Shown here: one piece after another, positions 12,725 through 20,848 of the stretch | Layout: every line of letters starts with the position of its first letter | How positions within the stretch are numbered: position 1 is the stretch's first letter | Virus record (IMG/VR): IMGVR_UViG_3300021378_000113 | Span: 1-28,870 of that record | Length of the DNA: 28,870 nucleotides | Reading direction: 5' to 3' (one strand) | DNA from: a virus | Program-made: the position numbers and the translations under genes | The notes under the pieces: model-generated | What the model was told of the DNA's origin: nothing | The model's input: only the letters and a program-made list of their open reading frames with translations | Database searches by the model: none

Positions 12725-13221
12725 AAAACCCAACCTGCGAAGCCATTGTCTGTACTTGGATTTACGTCGGATCCTGTGTTACTTGAATACTCAGGAAATA
12801 ACGTACTGTTATCGCATATATAGTCAATGAACCTTTGTTTGTAATATTCTGCTGTTTGCCTTTCTTGCTCCCTTAAAAAATCAACCTCTTCTTTGCTTGC
12901 TGTTTCGCTGTTTTCGCTGCCATGTTTATAAATTCCTTTGTTGCCGATGGTATAAGCTCCGTAAGGCAAATACATGACCATTGCGTAATGTATTAAACAA
13001 GGCTTAATATAATCTTTAAGAAGGCTTAAATAAGGATCTGCAAGCGTTCCTGCAATAATATCTGCTTGTATCTTTTCTAGCAAATCCGTTCCTGTCATAT
13101 TTTGTATATGAATGTCCTGAGCCTGCGAAATATACTGAATGAATTTGTCAGTATCTATGTTACCGTTTGCCGATGTAAATTTAACTAGGTCAGCTCGTGA
13201 AATAAGTAGTGCTTTTGCCAT
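12721..13221 (-). CDS. Head-tail connector-like protein, 166 aa
   Basis: A 166-residue, mainly helical protein. It has the plan of short adaptor (head completion) proteins: an N-terminal helix pair (TDKFIQYISQAQDIHIQNMTG), a central LLKDYIKPCLIHYAMVMYLPYGAYTIGNKGI segment and a C-terminal helix (FLREQERQTAEYYKQRFIDYI). Similar proteins follow the portal in Bacteroidetes phages (DUF6712-like). It starts directly at the portal stop (TAATG at 13221), matching an adaptor that docks under the portal ring. The function is inferred from position and length rather than from a catalytic motif. Confidence 0.68.
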   Translation of the reverse strand: MAKALLISRADLVKFTSANGNIDTDKFIQYISQAQDIHIQNMTGTDLLEKIQADIIAGTLADPYLSLLKDYIKPCLIHYAMVMYLPYGAYTIGNKGIYKHGSENSETASKEEVDFLREQERQTAEYYKQRFIDYICDNSTLFPEYSSNTGSDVNPSTDNGFAGWVL

Positions 13222-15008
13222 TATCTTGCGTCTTTTGGTAGGTTAGGATTTTTGTCAGAAAAACCTTTATTAGGCATTACGTTTGGCATCATAGCAACCT
13301 CAGGTTCATTTTTAACTCTGTAGCCATAGGAGCGAGCTTTTGCAATGCTTATCTGTGATGTTTTAGGCGAGCCAATAGATGCGCTTTTATTAAAGCTTAC
13401 ATACGTTCTTCGCTGCCATTTATGGTGGCATCTAGGACCGCCCTTGTAAAGCCAAATGCTATACGTATCGCTGCCGCCTTCGCCAAAACCTTTATTTACT
13501 ATCTGACCGCTTAATCTTGTTATGTCTTCTTTTCTATAAACTTTGCTTGCTCTCATCATTGCTCTGCAAAAATCACGCTCAGGCGCATTATTGCCTACAT
13601 ATTGGTAACGCACTTTAAAAAACAATCCATCTATTTCTTTATCTTGCTCAGAGTTTTGATTTGGCGATGCGCTTCCTGTTCTAACTAAATTTACAAGCTT
13701 GTTTAAGGTTGTTTGTTTAGGCATTAATTCCTTAGTCCATTCTGCGACCTGCTTGTCAAAGTCATCCTCTAAATCGTAATTTACATCTCTGACATCTAAA
13801 AGCTCAAAACCTTCCTGCTCAGCATCTTCGCCTAGCTCTAAAAAATCTTGCAATTCTTTACTTAATCCGCTAAGCTCTAAGCCTGTTTCCTCTTGTACTT
13901 GCTCCTCAGTCATTGCATTCTCTAAATCAACAAACTCCAAAGGCTTTAACGTTCTAAAGAATAGGTTTAAACTGATTCCGTTATAGGCTAGAATCTGCTC
14001 AAAAGCATCTAGCAACAATTCCTGCATTGGCGCAATTATCATGTTTGAGAAAAGCGCAAAAGAGTCTTTTAATTCATCGGCATTTGATGAGAATCCGTTA
14101 CTGCTTGCTATTCCGAATAAAAGCGGGCTAGTGACGTTGTGAGAAAGCATAATTTTTCTTAAACATTCCTCGCTAAGCGTAGAGTATAAGTCAGGCGCAT
14201 CATTTACAGGCATTGCATCGACTGTCGTCTTGCTCTCTTGGTTGTTATTGAAGCTGACGATGACCTTGTCTCCTGTTGTTCCTGTAAGCTGAGAAAGCAC
14301 CTTGTTTTTAATCATTAGCTGCTGCTCTTCCGCAGGGACTCCATTGTTAAAATTGACAACGCTACGACCTGAGAAACCTCTCTCAACCTCGTTAATAAGG
14401 TATTCACTAATATCCTCTTCTAAAACGGTGTAAGGAATGCCTCCTGTATAATCTACTAAGGCGTAGTATTTCATGCCTACGCTGTAAGGCTTTACGAAAA
14501 ATATTTCTTGAGGATCATTTGAGCATCCGAAAGCGCTGATTCTTTTAGGTTCGTATTTTTTAACATCTGTCCAATCGTCAGAGTAGTAGTAACCTTCGAC
14601 TTTTCCGTCTTCGTTGCACTTTTCAGCTCGCAATAATTGTACAGGTATATGGTGCACCTGAGCAATTTTTTTTCTGTCCTTAGTGTAGATTACCTGCATA
14701 GCGCACTGCCCAAGTAGTTTAATATCTGTGCATAGATGCCTTACGCATTCTTTACTTAATAGCGCCATCATGTGAGCGTAATCGTTAGGCTTTCTGCTTG
14801 CATCTGTAGCTGATAGGCCTCTGCCATATACTAAACGGATAACGTTGTTTATAATAGCGTTATTTGTTGTGCTATTCGTGTATCTGTCGATGAGATACCC
14901 ATAATAATTGTTGTCATCTCCGTACTCAACCCAATTTTCTCGTTTTGATTCTTTGATTACAGGAGCCTCATAACCTGAAAGCTCTAATATGTGAACGTTG
15001 TTACTCAT
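13221..15008 (-). CDS. Portal protein with C-terminal Cys/His extension
   Basis: A 595-residue protein. The first two thirds fit a phage portal: an N-terminal wing (WVEYGDDNNYYGYLIDRY, NNAIINNVIRLVYGRGL), the KMKYYALVDY-like stem region and a helical NEFLRKI-like tail (ECLRKIMLSHNVTSPLLFGI, then SNADELKDSFALF). Residues about 380-440 are acidic. From about 470 on there is an extra domain with RDFCRAMM and GGPRCHHKWQRR that resembles, loosely, the C-terminal Cys/His/Arg segment of Mu F-type minor head proteins. A portal fused to part of a head-morphogenesis protein would explain the length and the lack of a separate minor head gene. It overlaps the preceding gene by 8 bases. Confidence 0.8.
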   Translation of the reverse strand: MSNNVHILELSGYEAPVIKESKRENWVEYGDDNNYYGYLIDRYTNSTTNNAIINNVIRLVYGRGLSATDASRKPNDYAHMMALLSKECVRHLCTDIKLLGQCAMQVIYTKDRKKIAQVHHIPVQLLRAEKCNEDGKVEGYYYSDDWTDVKKYEPKRISAFGCSNDPQEIFFVKPYSVGMKYYALVDYTGGIPYTVLEEDISEYLINEVERGFSGRSVVNFNNGVPAEEQQLMIKNKVLSQLTGTTGDKVIVSFNNNQESKTTVDAMPVNDAPDLYSTLSEECLRKIMLSHNVTSPLLFGIASSNGFSSNADELKDSFALFSNMIIAPMQELLLDAFEQILAYNGISLNLFFRTLKPLEFVDLENAMTEEQVQEETGLELSGLSKELQDFLELGEDAEQEGFELLDVRDVNYDLEDDFDKQVAEWTKELMPKQTTLNKLVNLVRTGSASPNQNSEQDKEIDGLFFKVRYQYVGNNAPERDFCRAMMRASKVYRKEDITRLSGQIVNKGFGEGGSDTYSIWLYKGGPRCHHKWQRRTYVSFNKSASIGSPKTSQISIAKARSYGYRVKNEPEVAMMPNVMPNKGFSDKNPNLPKDAR

Positions 15009-15351
15009 ACATTATAAATTCATTTGTGCTGACGTTAGAGATGTACTCGCCATCATTTACGGAATAATTAACTACAGGCGTTTGGTCAGTTACAAAGATT
15101 CTGTCTTTATGCACTATCGTTGCGCCATTCCTAATTTCTAGGGTATAAAAGGTATCTTTAATAAGGCTAAAAGTTCCATTTACAAACGTTGCGTTTATAG
15201 TATCGTAATAATCTCCATTTACGCTGCTTGTAATTGTTATCTCAGTTTCTACATTAGTAGATTCGCCTCTGATAAATAAACCGTCATAGGTTTGGCTTCT
15301 AGGTATAAAGCTAAAACTCTGCTCTGTCAATATAGGCTGTAGTATTATCAT
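15001..15351 (-). CDS. Beta-rich structural protein, 116 aa
   Basis: A 116-residue, nearly all-beta protein (FSFIPRSQTYDGLFIRGE, ETEITITSSVNGDYY, TFYTLEIRNGATIVHKDRIFV), resembling an Ig-like or small virion accessory fold. Not recognised at family level. It opens the portal transcription unit after the terminator at 15405-15432, is preceded by the AGTTATATA late motif, and overlaps the portal start by 8 bases. A head decoration, connector or tail-tip role is possible. Confidence 0.65.
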   Translation of the reverse strand: MIILQPILTEQSFSFIPRSQTYDGLFIRGESTNVETEITITSSVNGDYYDTINATFVNGTFSLIKDTFYTLEIRNGATIVHKDRIFVTDQTPVVNYSVNDGEYISNVSTNEFIMYE

Positions 15352-15357
15352 GCTGTA

Positions 15358-15388
15358 TATATAACTGATTTTGATATTATTTGTTTCT
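15358..15388 (-). promoter_or_regulatory. Candidate late promoter of the portal unit
   Basis: The minus strand has AGTTATATA (15366-15358) preceded at 15 bases by AGAAACA (15388-15382), a 5 of 7 match to TGCAACA. It is 6 bases before the ATG at 15351 and downstream of a terminator. Confidence 0.45.
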
Positions 15389-15404
15389 TATTGGATCCTA
15401 AACA

Positions 15405-15432
15405 CAAAAAAAGCGCCTATTTCTAGACGCTT
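15405..15432 (-). terminator. Rho-independent terminator after the tail tube gene
   Basis: The minus strand has AAGCGTCT, a 6-base loop, AGGCGCTT (15432-15411; 8 pairs with one G-T), then a T run to 15406. It is 29 bases after the stop at 15461 and before the candidate late promoter at 15358-15388. Confidence 0.85.
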
Positions 15433-15460
15433 AATTACACATTATGAAAGGTAAGGAAAC

Positions 15461-16057
15461 TTATACTGTTCCGTCATTGATAATAGCATCTCCTGCGCTA
15501 TTTGCAAATAATGTTTTTAGAGCCGCCTCAGACGACGCTAATAAGAAGTTCGCAGGTAGTTCCTCTTGAGCTGTGAACGTCAGCGAGTAGCCGTTGAAGT
15601 CTCCGAGCGCCGCTCCGCTAGAAATTTCTCCTGCAGAAACGTCTGCGCCTTGATCTAAGCCCATTAAAAAGAATTGGTCTGTCATAGTCCTCACAATGAT
15701 TCTTGGACGACCATACGCCAAAAGTTTCACATTCTTGTGAGTTACAACGTCTTGTCTCTTTAATGCTGCTACTAAAGTTTGTTCAAAGAAGGTTGTCCCA
15801 TTGTCACGTGAGCTGTTTATAGCTGTCGTGAACGAATTGGCTGTACTCTTCAATTCGAATTTGTAAAGAGTTAATTGAGTTGTATCGTCGACAGGAATCC
15901 AATCTGTAATTTCGTCAACGTTATCTCCTGTTCCGTAAGTTACATACGTTGGAGAATCTGAGTTTAGGTCCTCGTAATTGATTAGATACATGGCTTTTAA
16001 TCCGCTTACGGAATCCTTGCATTGTTCAATTCGACCTGCTGTGATATCACACGCCAT
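15461..16057 (-). CDS. Probable major tail tube / virion structural protein
   Basis: A 198-residue protein, beta-rich, beginning MACDITAGRIEQCKDSVSGL, a start typical of a conserved structural protein encoded after the capsid in flavobacterial phages. Other landmarks are TTQLTLYKFELKSTANSF, TFFEQTLVAALKRQD and YSLTFTAQEELPANFLL. Length and predicted fold fit a tail tube subunit, though a second head protein is not excluded. It is flanked by terminators on both sides (16078-16109 before it, 15405-15432 after it), so its dose can be set separately from the capsid and portal. Confidence 0.6.
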   Translation of the reverse strand: MACDITAGRIEQCKDSVSGLKAMYLINYEDLNSDSPTYVTYGTGDNVDEITDWIPVDDTTQLTLYKFELKSTANSFTTAINSSRDNGTTFFEQTLVAALKRQDVVTHKNVKLLAYGRPRIIVRTMTDQFFLMGLDQGADVSAGEISSGAALGDFNGYSLTFTAQEELPANFLLASSEAALKTLFANSAGDAIINDGTV

Positions 16058-16077
16058 TTTATTTAAGTTTTATGAAT

Positions 16078-16109
16078 AAAAAAAGGCAGGCAATCTTACC
16101 CACCTTTTT
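16078..16109 (-). terminator. Hairpin terminator or attenuator after the capsid gene
   Basis: The minus strand has AAAAAGGTGGGT, a 6-base loop, GCCTGCCTTTTT (12 pairs including three G-T), then Ts to 16078. It lies 18 bases after the capsid stop at 16127 and 20 bases before the tail tube ATG at 16057. It probably reduces expression of the downstream genes relative to capsid. Confidence 0.75.
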
Positions 16110-16126
16110 CTAATTCTGATTAATTA

Positions 16127-17064
16127 TTAAGAATAAACTACGCAATCGTTAGCAATACCCACTTGAGCGCCACAAGACATACGCATTACAATTCTCACGT
16201 TATCTGATCCGTCGTATAAATGAACAGGAATTACAGCCGCCTCTTGGTGGTCTGAAAGTAGAGATGTTCCGAAGTAAAGGTTGCTAGTTTGAGCTGCTAC
16301 CATGTTATCATCTGCCAATCCGTTAGCAACAAATACAGGAATACCATCAAAAGATAATGCTCCGTTAGTGTACCATTGCGTACCCTTGTTGTCTGTACCG
16401 TTAGCTCCAAGACCTGCTGCTGCAAATCCGCCAAGCGCTCTTACGTAAGCTCTTGCAACGTTAGAAGCAACATACAATTTAAGATCCTCAGCGCCGTAAA
16501 CAGTTGTAGGAATAGCGTCGACCACCTTTCCCATCTCGTCGATGACGTTTGCTGCGTCTATACCTGCAACAACCTTAGCGATGTCCTGAGCTGCAGGAAG
16601 GCCTGCTGCATTTAAGATTGTTACGATACCATCGTAAGCATTTGCTCCTGCAACACCTGACCATAATAAAGTCTCGTTAGATGCAGCTACTTTAGAAGCA
16701 ACATAACCTAGTAGGTAATCTTCAAAAGACTTAGGAATGTCTGCGAATGCAGATGCTCCCATCTCAGCCGCTGACCATGAATTATGGAATTGAGAGCGAC
16801 AAAGCTGTAGGTTTACTTGCATATCTTTAACCTGTAAAACAGATTCGCCCATAGTTACGGTACGAGTATCGTCAAAGTCGCAAGTTGCGTCAGTTAATAA
16901 TGTGTTAGTATCCAAAGTCTGTAAAACTTCTTTGAATTTAACGTTTTCTAAAACGGTTACTCCACCGTTTTCAATAGTTGGTGCGCTTAAAAGTGCCGCA
17001 GAGATGTATTACCTGCTGCTTGACCTGCATAAGTGCTTCCGGGAAAAGTTGGCTGTTCTGCCAT
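16127..17064 (-). CDS. Major capsid protein, frameshifted by one base near the N-terminus
   Basis: The main open frame runs from 16915 without a good upstream gene. A short frame from the ATG at 17064 (MAEQPTFPGSTYAGQAAGNT) reaches a stop at 16987. In the other frame the protein continues upstream of 16915 with ALLSAPTIENGGVTVLENV. Joining them needs one extra base around 17000-17013 and gives about 312 residues, a normal capsid size. The lead MAEQPTFPG, the DATCDF segment and the QLCRSQFHNSWSAAEMG segment are typical of major capsid proteins of flavobacterial phages. It follows the protease and scaffold genes. The frameshift is most simply an assembly or sequencing error in an essential gene. 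Confidence 0.8.
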
Positions 17065-17087
17065 AATTTTTAGGTTTTAATTATTAA

Positions 17088-17711
17088 TTATTTATTTAAT
17101 TTTCTGTAAATTCTGTCTAGAGTAGTTTCTGTTCTATTCTGAGCGTACAAAATTCGCTCTGTTTCTTGTTTGTTCTCAGGATTAAAAGAAATAGGCTTTA
17201 CTGCAGGATCCAATTCCTCTGCTGATAATTTCGTTTTTTCCTCAACTACTTCCTCAGTTACTTCCTCAACTTTAGAAAGTTTTTCAATTTGAGACTTAAG
17301 CTCTTCGTTTTCTTTTTTCAAAGCTTCGATTTCTGAGAAATAAGTTTCTTTGCTTACAGATTCCACTACCTTTTTAACAGGCTTAGCTTCCTCTGTTGCC
17401 ATTTCTTCCTCTTTTTCTTCGTATTCCTTTTCTGCTTCCTCTTCAATAACTTCCTCTTCTGCTGCCTCTTCTTTGATTTCTGCTATAATGCCTTCCTCAG
17501 CAATTACTAAAATCATTTCATCCTCCATTTTGTACTCGCCAATAGGTAACGGTATTCTTTGTTCGTCTTCTGTGATTATTACAACCTCAGCCTCTGCCTC
17601 AAAAGCATCTGCCTCAATAATTGTAACGCCATCTTCTAGCTTTCTTTGTTCTAGCTTTATCTCCATTCCGAGCAGCTCTCGTACTTTGTTAAGTAATGTT
17701 ATTTCTTTCAT
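17088..17711 (-). CDS. Acidic scaffold protein
   Basis: A 207-residue, extremely acidic protein. Residues about 1-75 form an ordered N-terminus (LLNKVRELLGMEIKLEQRKL, then EDEQRIPLPIGEYKMEDEM). Residues about 80-110 are almost all Glu/Ala. A heptad-like coiled coil follows (YFSEIEALKKENEELKSQI, about 123-145). The C-terminus is basic (TTLDRIYRKLNK), as expected for docking to capsid subunits. Charge, coiled coil and position between the protease and capsid genes indicate the internal scaffold that guides procapsid assembly and is later cleaved out. It has its own late-type motif upstream (17731-17761). Confidence 0.82.
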   Translation of the reverse strand: MKEITLLNKVRELLGMEIKLEQRKLEDGVTIIEADAFEAEAEVVIITEDEQRIPLPIGEYKMEDEMILVIAEEGIIAEIKEEAAEEEVIEEEAEKEYEEKEEEMATEEAKPVKKVVESVSKETYFSEIEALKKENEELKSQIEKLSKVEEVTEEVVEEKTKLSAEELDPAVKPISFNPENKQETERILYAQNRTETTLDRIYRKLNK

Positions 17712-17730
17712 TTTATTATTTGTTTCTAGG

Positions 17731-17761
17731 TATATAACTGAATAATGCTATTTCTGTTGCA
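17731..17761 (-). promoter_or_regulatory. Candidate late promoter of the scaffold-capsid unit
   Basis: The minus strand has TGCAACA (17761-17755), 15 bases, AGTTATATA (17739-17731): the full shared motif without mismatch, 19 bases before the scaffold ATG. Confidence 0.6.
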
Positions 17762-17769
17762 AATTGGTT

Positions 17770-18123
17770 TTAATTAGCCGCTATACAAGCAGCGCAATCA
17801 ACGTAATTGACTACTGAATCTATATGCAAACCTGAGCCTGAAATTGTTTCTGTAACGGTATAGCATCCATTATGATGAGCATTAGCAAAATCAAAATAGT
17901 AAACATTACCTACGATTAACTCTGTTCCATGTATATGAACGTTGTGATGATGGCCTGTAGAACAATGCGTTATTTTGTACTTATAGGCGCTAGATACATC
18001 TCTAGTAGTTCTGCCAATGCCTTGCGCCCATATAGAACCATCGCAACATTTTACGTCGTATGTTCCGTTTTTACATAGGCAAGCTTTCCTGCCTCCTAGT
18101 CTCCCTGTTTGGCTGCTTTTCAT
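17770..18123 (-). CDS. Cys/His-rich structural or accessory protein, 117 aa
   Basis: A 117-residue protein with cysteines in pairs (KACLCKNGTYDVKCCDGS near 14-29; CAAC near the end) and a His cluster (HCSTGHHHNVHIHG, about 53-66). Beta-rich, and it may bind metal or form disulfides. Similar proteins with VGNVYYFDFANAHHNGCYTV occur near head genes in flavobacterial phages, with unknown role. Coupled by ATGA to the protease gene (18120-18123). Virion decoration or a tail-tip role are options. Confidence 0.6.
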   Translation of the reverse strand: MKSSQTGRLGGRKACLCKNGTYDVKCCDGSIWAQGIGRTTRDVSSAYKYKITHCSTGHHHNVHIHGTELIVGNVYYFDFANAHHNGCYTVTETISGSGLHIDSVVNYVDCAACIAAN

Positions 18124-18692
18124 TTTAACAAATCTTTTAATTTGTTTATGATTTCTTGCTTTTCTGTGTTTTTTCTAAGGTCATACTTGTCGGCAAAATA
18201 TCCTTCAATAGAAAAGCCTTTAATAGTACCCTCCTTTGCGTCGTTGTATATTTTCTCGTCATCTACTTTCATGCTAACCATCCAAGTGCCTGCAGGAACA
18301 TCCATTCCGTACAAAGCTGTCTTATCTTTTGCAGGATCCTCAACAATCCAAGATTCCACAATAGTCATATTGTCAATCTTTTTCTCATGCTCATAGGTAG
18401 CATTCTGATGGTTTGACTTTTTAAAGAATAACTCGCTTGCCTTTCTTACGGTATCTTTGCTAAAATATATATAGTATTCGTCTCCGTTATCATTGCGTCT
18501 GTAAATAGATTTGTCAGGAATAAGCGCAGGACCCATTAAGATGCGTTTCTCGCTGTCTATTTCCTTCAACAATAATTCGTGTTTATTTAGCGCAATGAAG
18601 TTACTCTCAATCGCAGGAGTTTCAACTAGACTAATCGCATCTATACCGCTAGCCTCGTCATTCTCGTCAATAATTAGCTCTACTATTCTCAT
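18120..18692 (-). CDS. XkdF-like prohead serine protease
   Basis: A 190-residue protein resembling phage XkdF/S78-type prohead proteases: GPALIPDKSIYRR (54-66), EYYIYFSKDTVRKASELFF (72-90), candidate catalytic H102 in ATYEHEKK, VESWIVEDP (112-120), PAGTWMVSMKV (133-143) and the Ser-containing GFSIEGYF (159-166, S161). It should cleave scaffold and capsid N-termini during maturation. The next genes but one are the scaffold and capsid, the classical protease-scaffold-capsid order. A late-type motif with an exact TGCAACA element precedes it. Confidence 0.83.
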   Translation of the reverse strand: MRIVELIIDENDEASGIDAISLVETPAIESNFIALNKHELLLKEIDSEKRILMGPALIPDKSIYRRNDNGDEYYIYFSKDTVRKASELFFKKSNHQNATYEHEKKIDNMTIVESWIVEDPAKDKTALYGMDVPAGTWMVSMKVDDEKIYNDAKEGTIKGFSIEGYFADKYDLRKNTEKQEIINKLKDLLK

Positions 18693-18695
18693 GTC

Positions 18696-18726
18696 TATAT
18701 AACTTAATTTTATTTAAAGTGTTGCA
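18696..18726 (-). promoter_or_regulatory. Candidate late promoter of the protease unit
   Basis: The minus strand has TGCAACA (18726-18720), 15 bases, AGTTATATA (18704-18696), three bases before the protease ATG. The TGCAACA half lies in the last codons of the tape measure gene. Confidence 0.6.
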
Positions 18727-20678
18727 TTTTGTACTCTGTTCCTATCTAGCGCCTGAGCTGTTGTAACCTCTCCGCTGACGACATAGGCCTGAGTAGGCTG
18801 CTGCTGTAATTCAGCGAGTTGATTCACGCCTGAGTCTCCGACAACGTTAAAATTAGGCGTTTGCGCTCCGCCTCCGCCTCCTGCAGGCAAATCTCCGCCT
18901 CCTGTATCGCCTCCTGTTCCTAATGCGCTAAGACCTTGAGCTGTTGCTGCTATAGATGCCGCAATACTTATTCCTGCTGATATATTGTTTTGTAATACTG
19001 CTGCTGATGCTGCTGCAACTGATGCGCCTGCTGTTGGTATAGCTAAAGCTGTTCCCTGAGCAACTGCCGCTGCGTTTGCTGCTTGCGTGTTTATAATAGT
19101 TTTAGCAATACCTACTGCATTCTCTGCAATCAATGCTGCCGCTTGTAGTTTTTTATTGTCTCCAAATAAAGACTTAGCAAGATTTATTCCTGCTTCAATA
19201 TTTGCAAACTCTGCCTCTCTAATTGAATTTTTTGTATCTGCTACGATTTTAGCTGCTTCAATAGCTTTTGCATCTAAAGCATCCTGTTGGTCTTGCGCCT
19301 CTTGACCATATTTTAAATTAATATCATTAAGTTCGTTTGCTTTTGCTATTTCAATTTCCTTTAAGGCTTCTGCATTGCCTTCTGCTAAAGTTTCAAGCCT
19401 AAAATATTTATCTTGTACTGCAAGCACTTCACGTTCTTGATCTGTTAAAGTGTTTTGATAGTTTTGTTCTGAAATTGCTTCAAGCTCATCTAAAAAAGAA
19501 TTTTCTAAGTCTTCAATATTTTGTAAACGTTGTCGCTCTATTTCTGCAAGTTTTTCTGCTTGTAATTTTGCAGCATCTCTTGCTGCCTTATTATTTTCAT
19601 TTCTTTTGTCTCTACGGTCTTTTTCCTGTTTCGCTTCTAATACTTCTATGTCATCAAAAGCTTTTTCTTGTATTTTTTTTAGCTCTAGCATTTGAGCCAT
19701 TAAAGCATCGCGTTCTTTTTTGTTAAGCTCTCCTTTTTCGCCAAGCGACTCTGCTAATGTTAACTTTTTGGCTTCTTGCTCTAATATCCTGTATTGTTCT
19801 GCTGCAGCTTTGCCTTTTGCTTCCACATTTTCAATAAATCCAATAGCCGCCTGCAATTCTGCTTCTGCAATGTCTTTGCCTTGCGCTTGTAAAAGTCTTA
19901 CTTGCTGTTCTCTAGCTTCTTGTTCGGCATCTAATTGGTTGCTTAGCTCTTGCTGCTGATTTCTCCTTTTAGCTAATTCTTGGTCAAGGCGATATATTTC
20001 ATTTTGATGCCTCCTTTCTCTTTCCTCTTCTGCTTTTTGTTCTTGTTCGTCTAATTTATTTAAGGCATAACTAAGCGCTGCTATTGCAGTTATAACCACG
20101 CCAATTCCTGTTAAGGCAAAAGCTTTGGATGCTGCTGTCATGCCTTGAAATGCTTTTACTGCAACGCTTCCAAACTGTTTAAATGAAGGTATGGCTTCAC
20201 GTATTCCTTGAACGCCTTGCTGAATTGCTAAAGCGCTTTGTACTTTAAGTAATGCTTTTTCAAGTTGTTCGGATTCGCCACCAACTAAACCCATTACGCC
20301 TTGCACCGCTGCAAAACCACTTGTCGCACCTGTTAACGCACCTCCTAACTTTTGACCTAAAGTAGTTGCTGCTGAATCAACCGCTAAATCTGTTTGTATT
20401 TGTACCTTGCGATAATCTCCAACTTTTGTTAAAAGTTCTTGGTACTCTCTGCTTGTGGTGTCTCCTGCGGCAGCTAATTCGTAAAGTCGATCCTCAGCCT
20501 CGCCCATTCTTGTCGTAAGCGGTTGCAGTTCGCCGTAGACTTGTTCAAATGTTTTGTTTAAGCCTTCTACAGAATCGTTTGCAACTTCTGCTGCTTTTGC
20601 TACATCCTCAATTTGCTTTTCTGCCTCATCAAAGCCTTTAGTTTTTGCCTCTAAAGTAACTGTCTTATTTGTTGCCAT
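18714..20678 (-). CDS. Tail tape measure protein
   Basis: A 654-residue protein with long Glu/Gln/Ala/Lys-rich helices (about 210-480), a hydrophobic segment near 185-205 (AFALTGIGVVITAIAALSYAL), an Ala-rich hydrophobic region (about 520-590) and a Gly-rich linker (GGDTGGGDLPAGGGGGA) before a short C-terminal tail. This is the composition of a siphovirus tape measure. At about 1.5 angstrom per residue it predicts a tail near 100 nm. It starts at the stop of the 56-residue gene (TAATG, 20678). The tail assembly chaperone gene that usually lies next to it is about 5 kb upstream here. Confidence 0.85.
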   Translation of the reverse strand: MATNKTVTLEAKTKGFDEAEKQIEDVAKAAEVANDSVEGLNKTFEQVYGELQPLTTRMGEAEDRLYELAAAGDTTSREYQELLTKVGDYRKVQIQTDLAVDSAATTLGQKLGGALTGATSGFAAVQGVMGLVGGESEQLEKALLKVQSALAIQQGVQGIREAIPSFKQFGSVAVKAFQGMTAASKAFALTGIGVVITAIAALSYALNKLDEQEQKAEEERERRHQNEIYRLDQELAKRRNQQQELSNQLDAEQEAREQQVRLLQAQGKDIAEAELQAAIGFIENVEAKGKAAAEQYRILEQEAKKLTLAESLGEKGELNKKERDALMAQMLELKKIQEKAFDDIEVLEAKQEKDRRDKRNENNKAARDAAKLQAEKLAEIERQRLQNIEDLENSFLDELEAISEQNYQNTLTDQEREVLAVQDKYFRLETLAEGNAEALKEIEIAKANELNDINLKYGQEAQDQQDALDAKAIEAAKIVADTKNSIREAEFANIEAGINLAKSLFGDNKKLQAAALIAENAVGIAKTIINTQAANAAAVAQGTALAIPTAGASVAAASAAVLQNNISAGISIAASIAATAQGLSALGTGGDTGGGDLPAGGGGGAQTPNFNVVGDSGVNQLAELQQQPTQAYVVSGEVTTAQALDRNRVQNATL

Positions 20679-20848
20679 TATTTAAGAATTTTTTTAACTC
20701 GTTTTTTTATAACCTGCTCTCGCTTTTTTTGCTTGTAAGTTTCCTTAATTCCTTTTGGCATTGCGTATAATCCTTTCGCTACTTGTATGTTATAGCTTTC
20801 CTCTATAAAGTCGTCTATTTGTAGTAAGTCTATTATGTTCTTTAACAT
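20678..20848 (-). CDS. 56-aa basic protein between tail and tape measure genes
   Basis: A 56-residue frame: a short acidic-hydrophobic helix (MLKNIIDLLQIDDFIEE) followed by a basic half ending in KKRVKKILK. Start and stop each share a base with the neighbouring genes (TAATG at 20848 and 20678), so it fills the 169-base gap exactly. No family recognised. The position just before the tape measure suggests a tail assembly factor. Confidence 0.7.
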   Translation of the reverse strand: MLKNIIDLLQIDDFIEESYNIQVAKGLYAMPKGIKETYKQKKREQVIKKRVKKILK

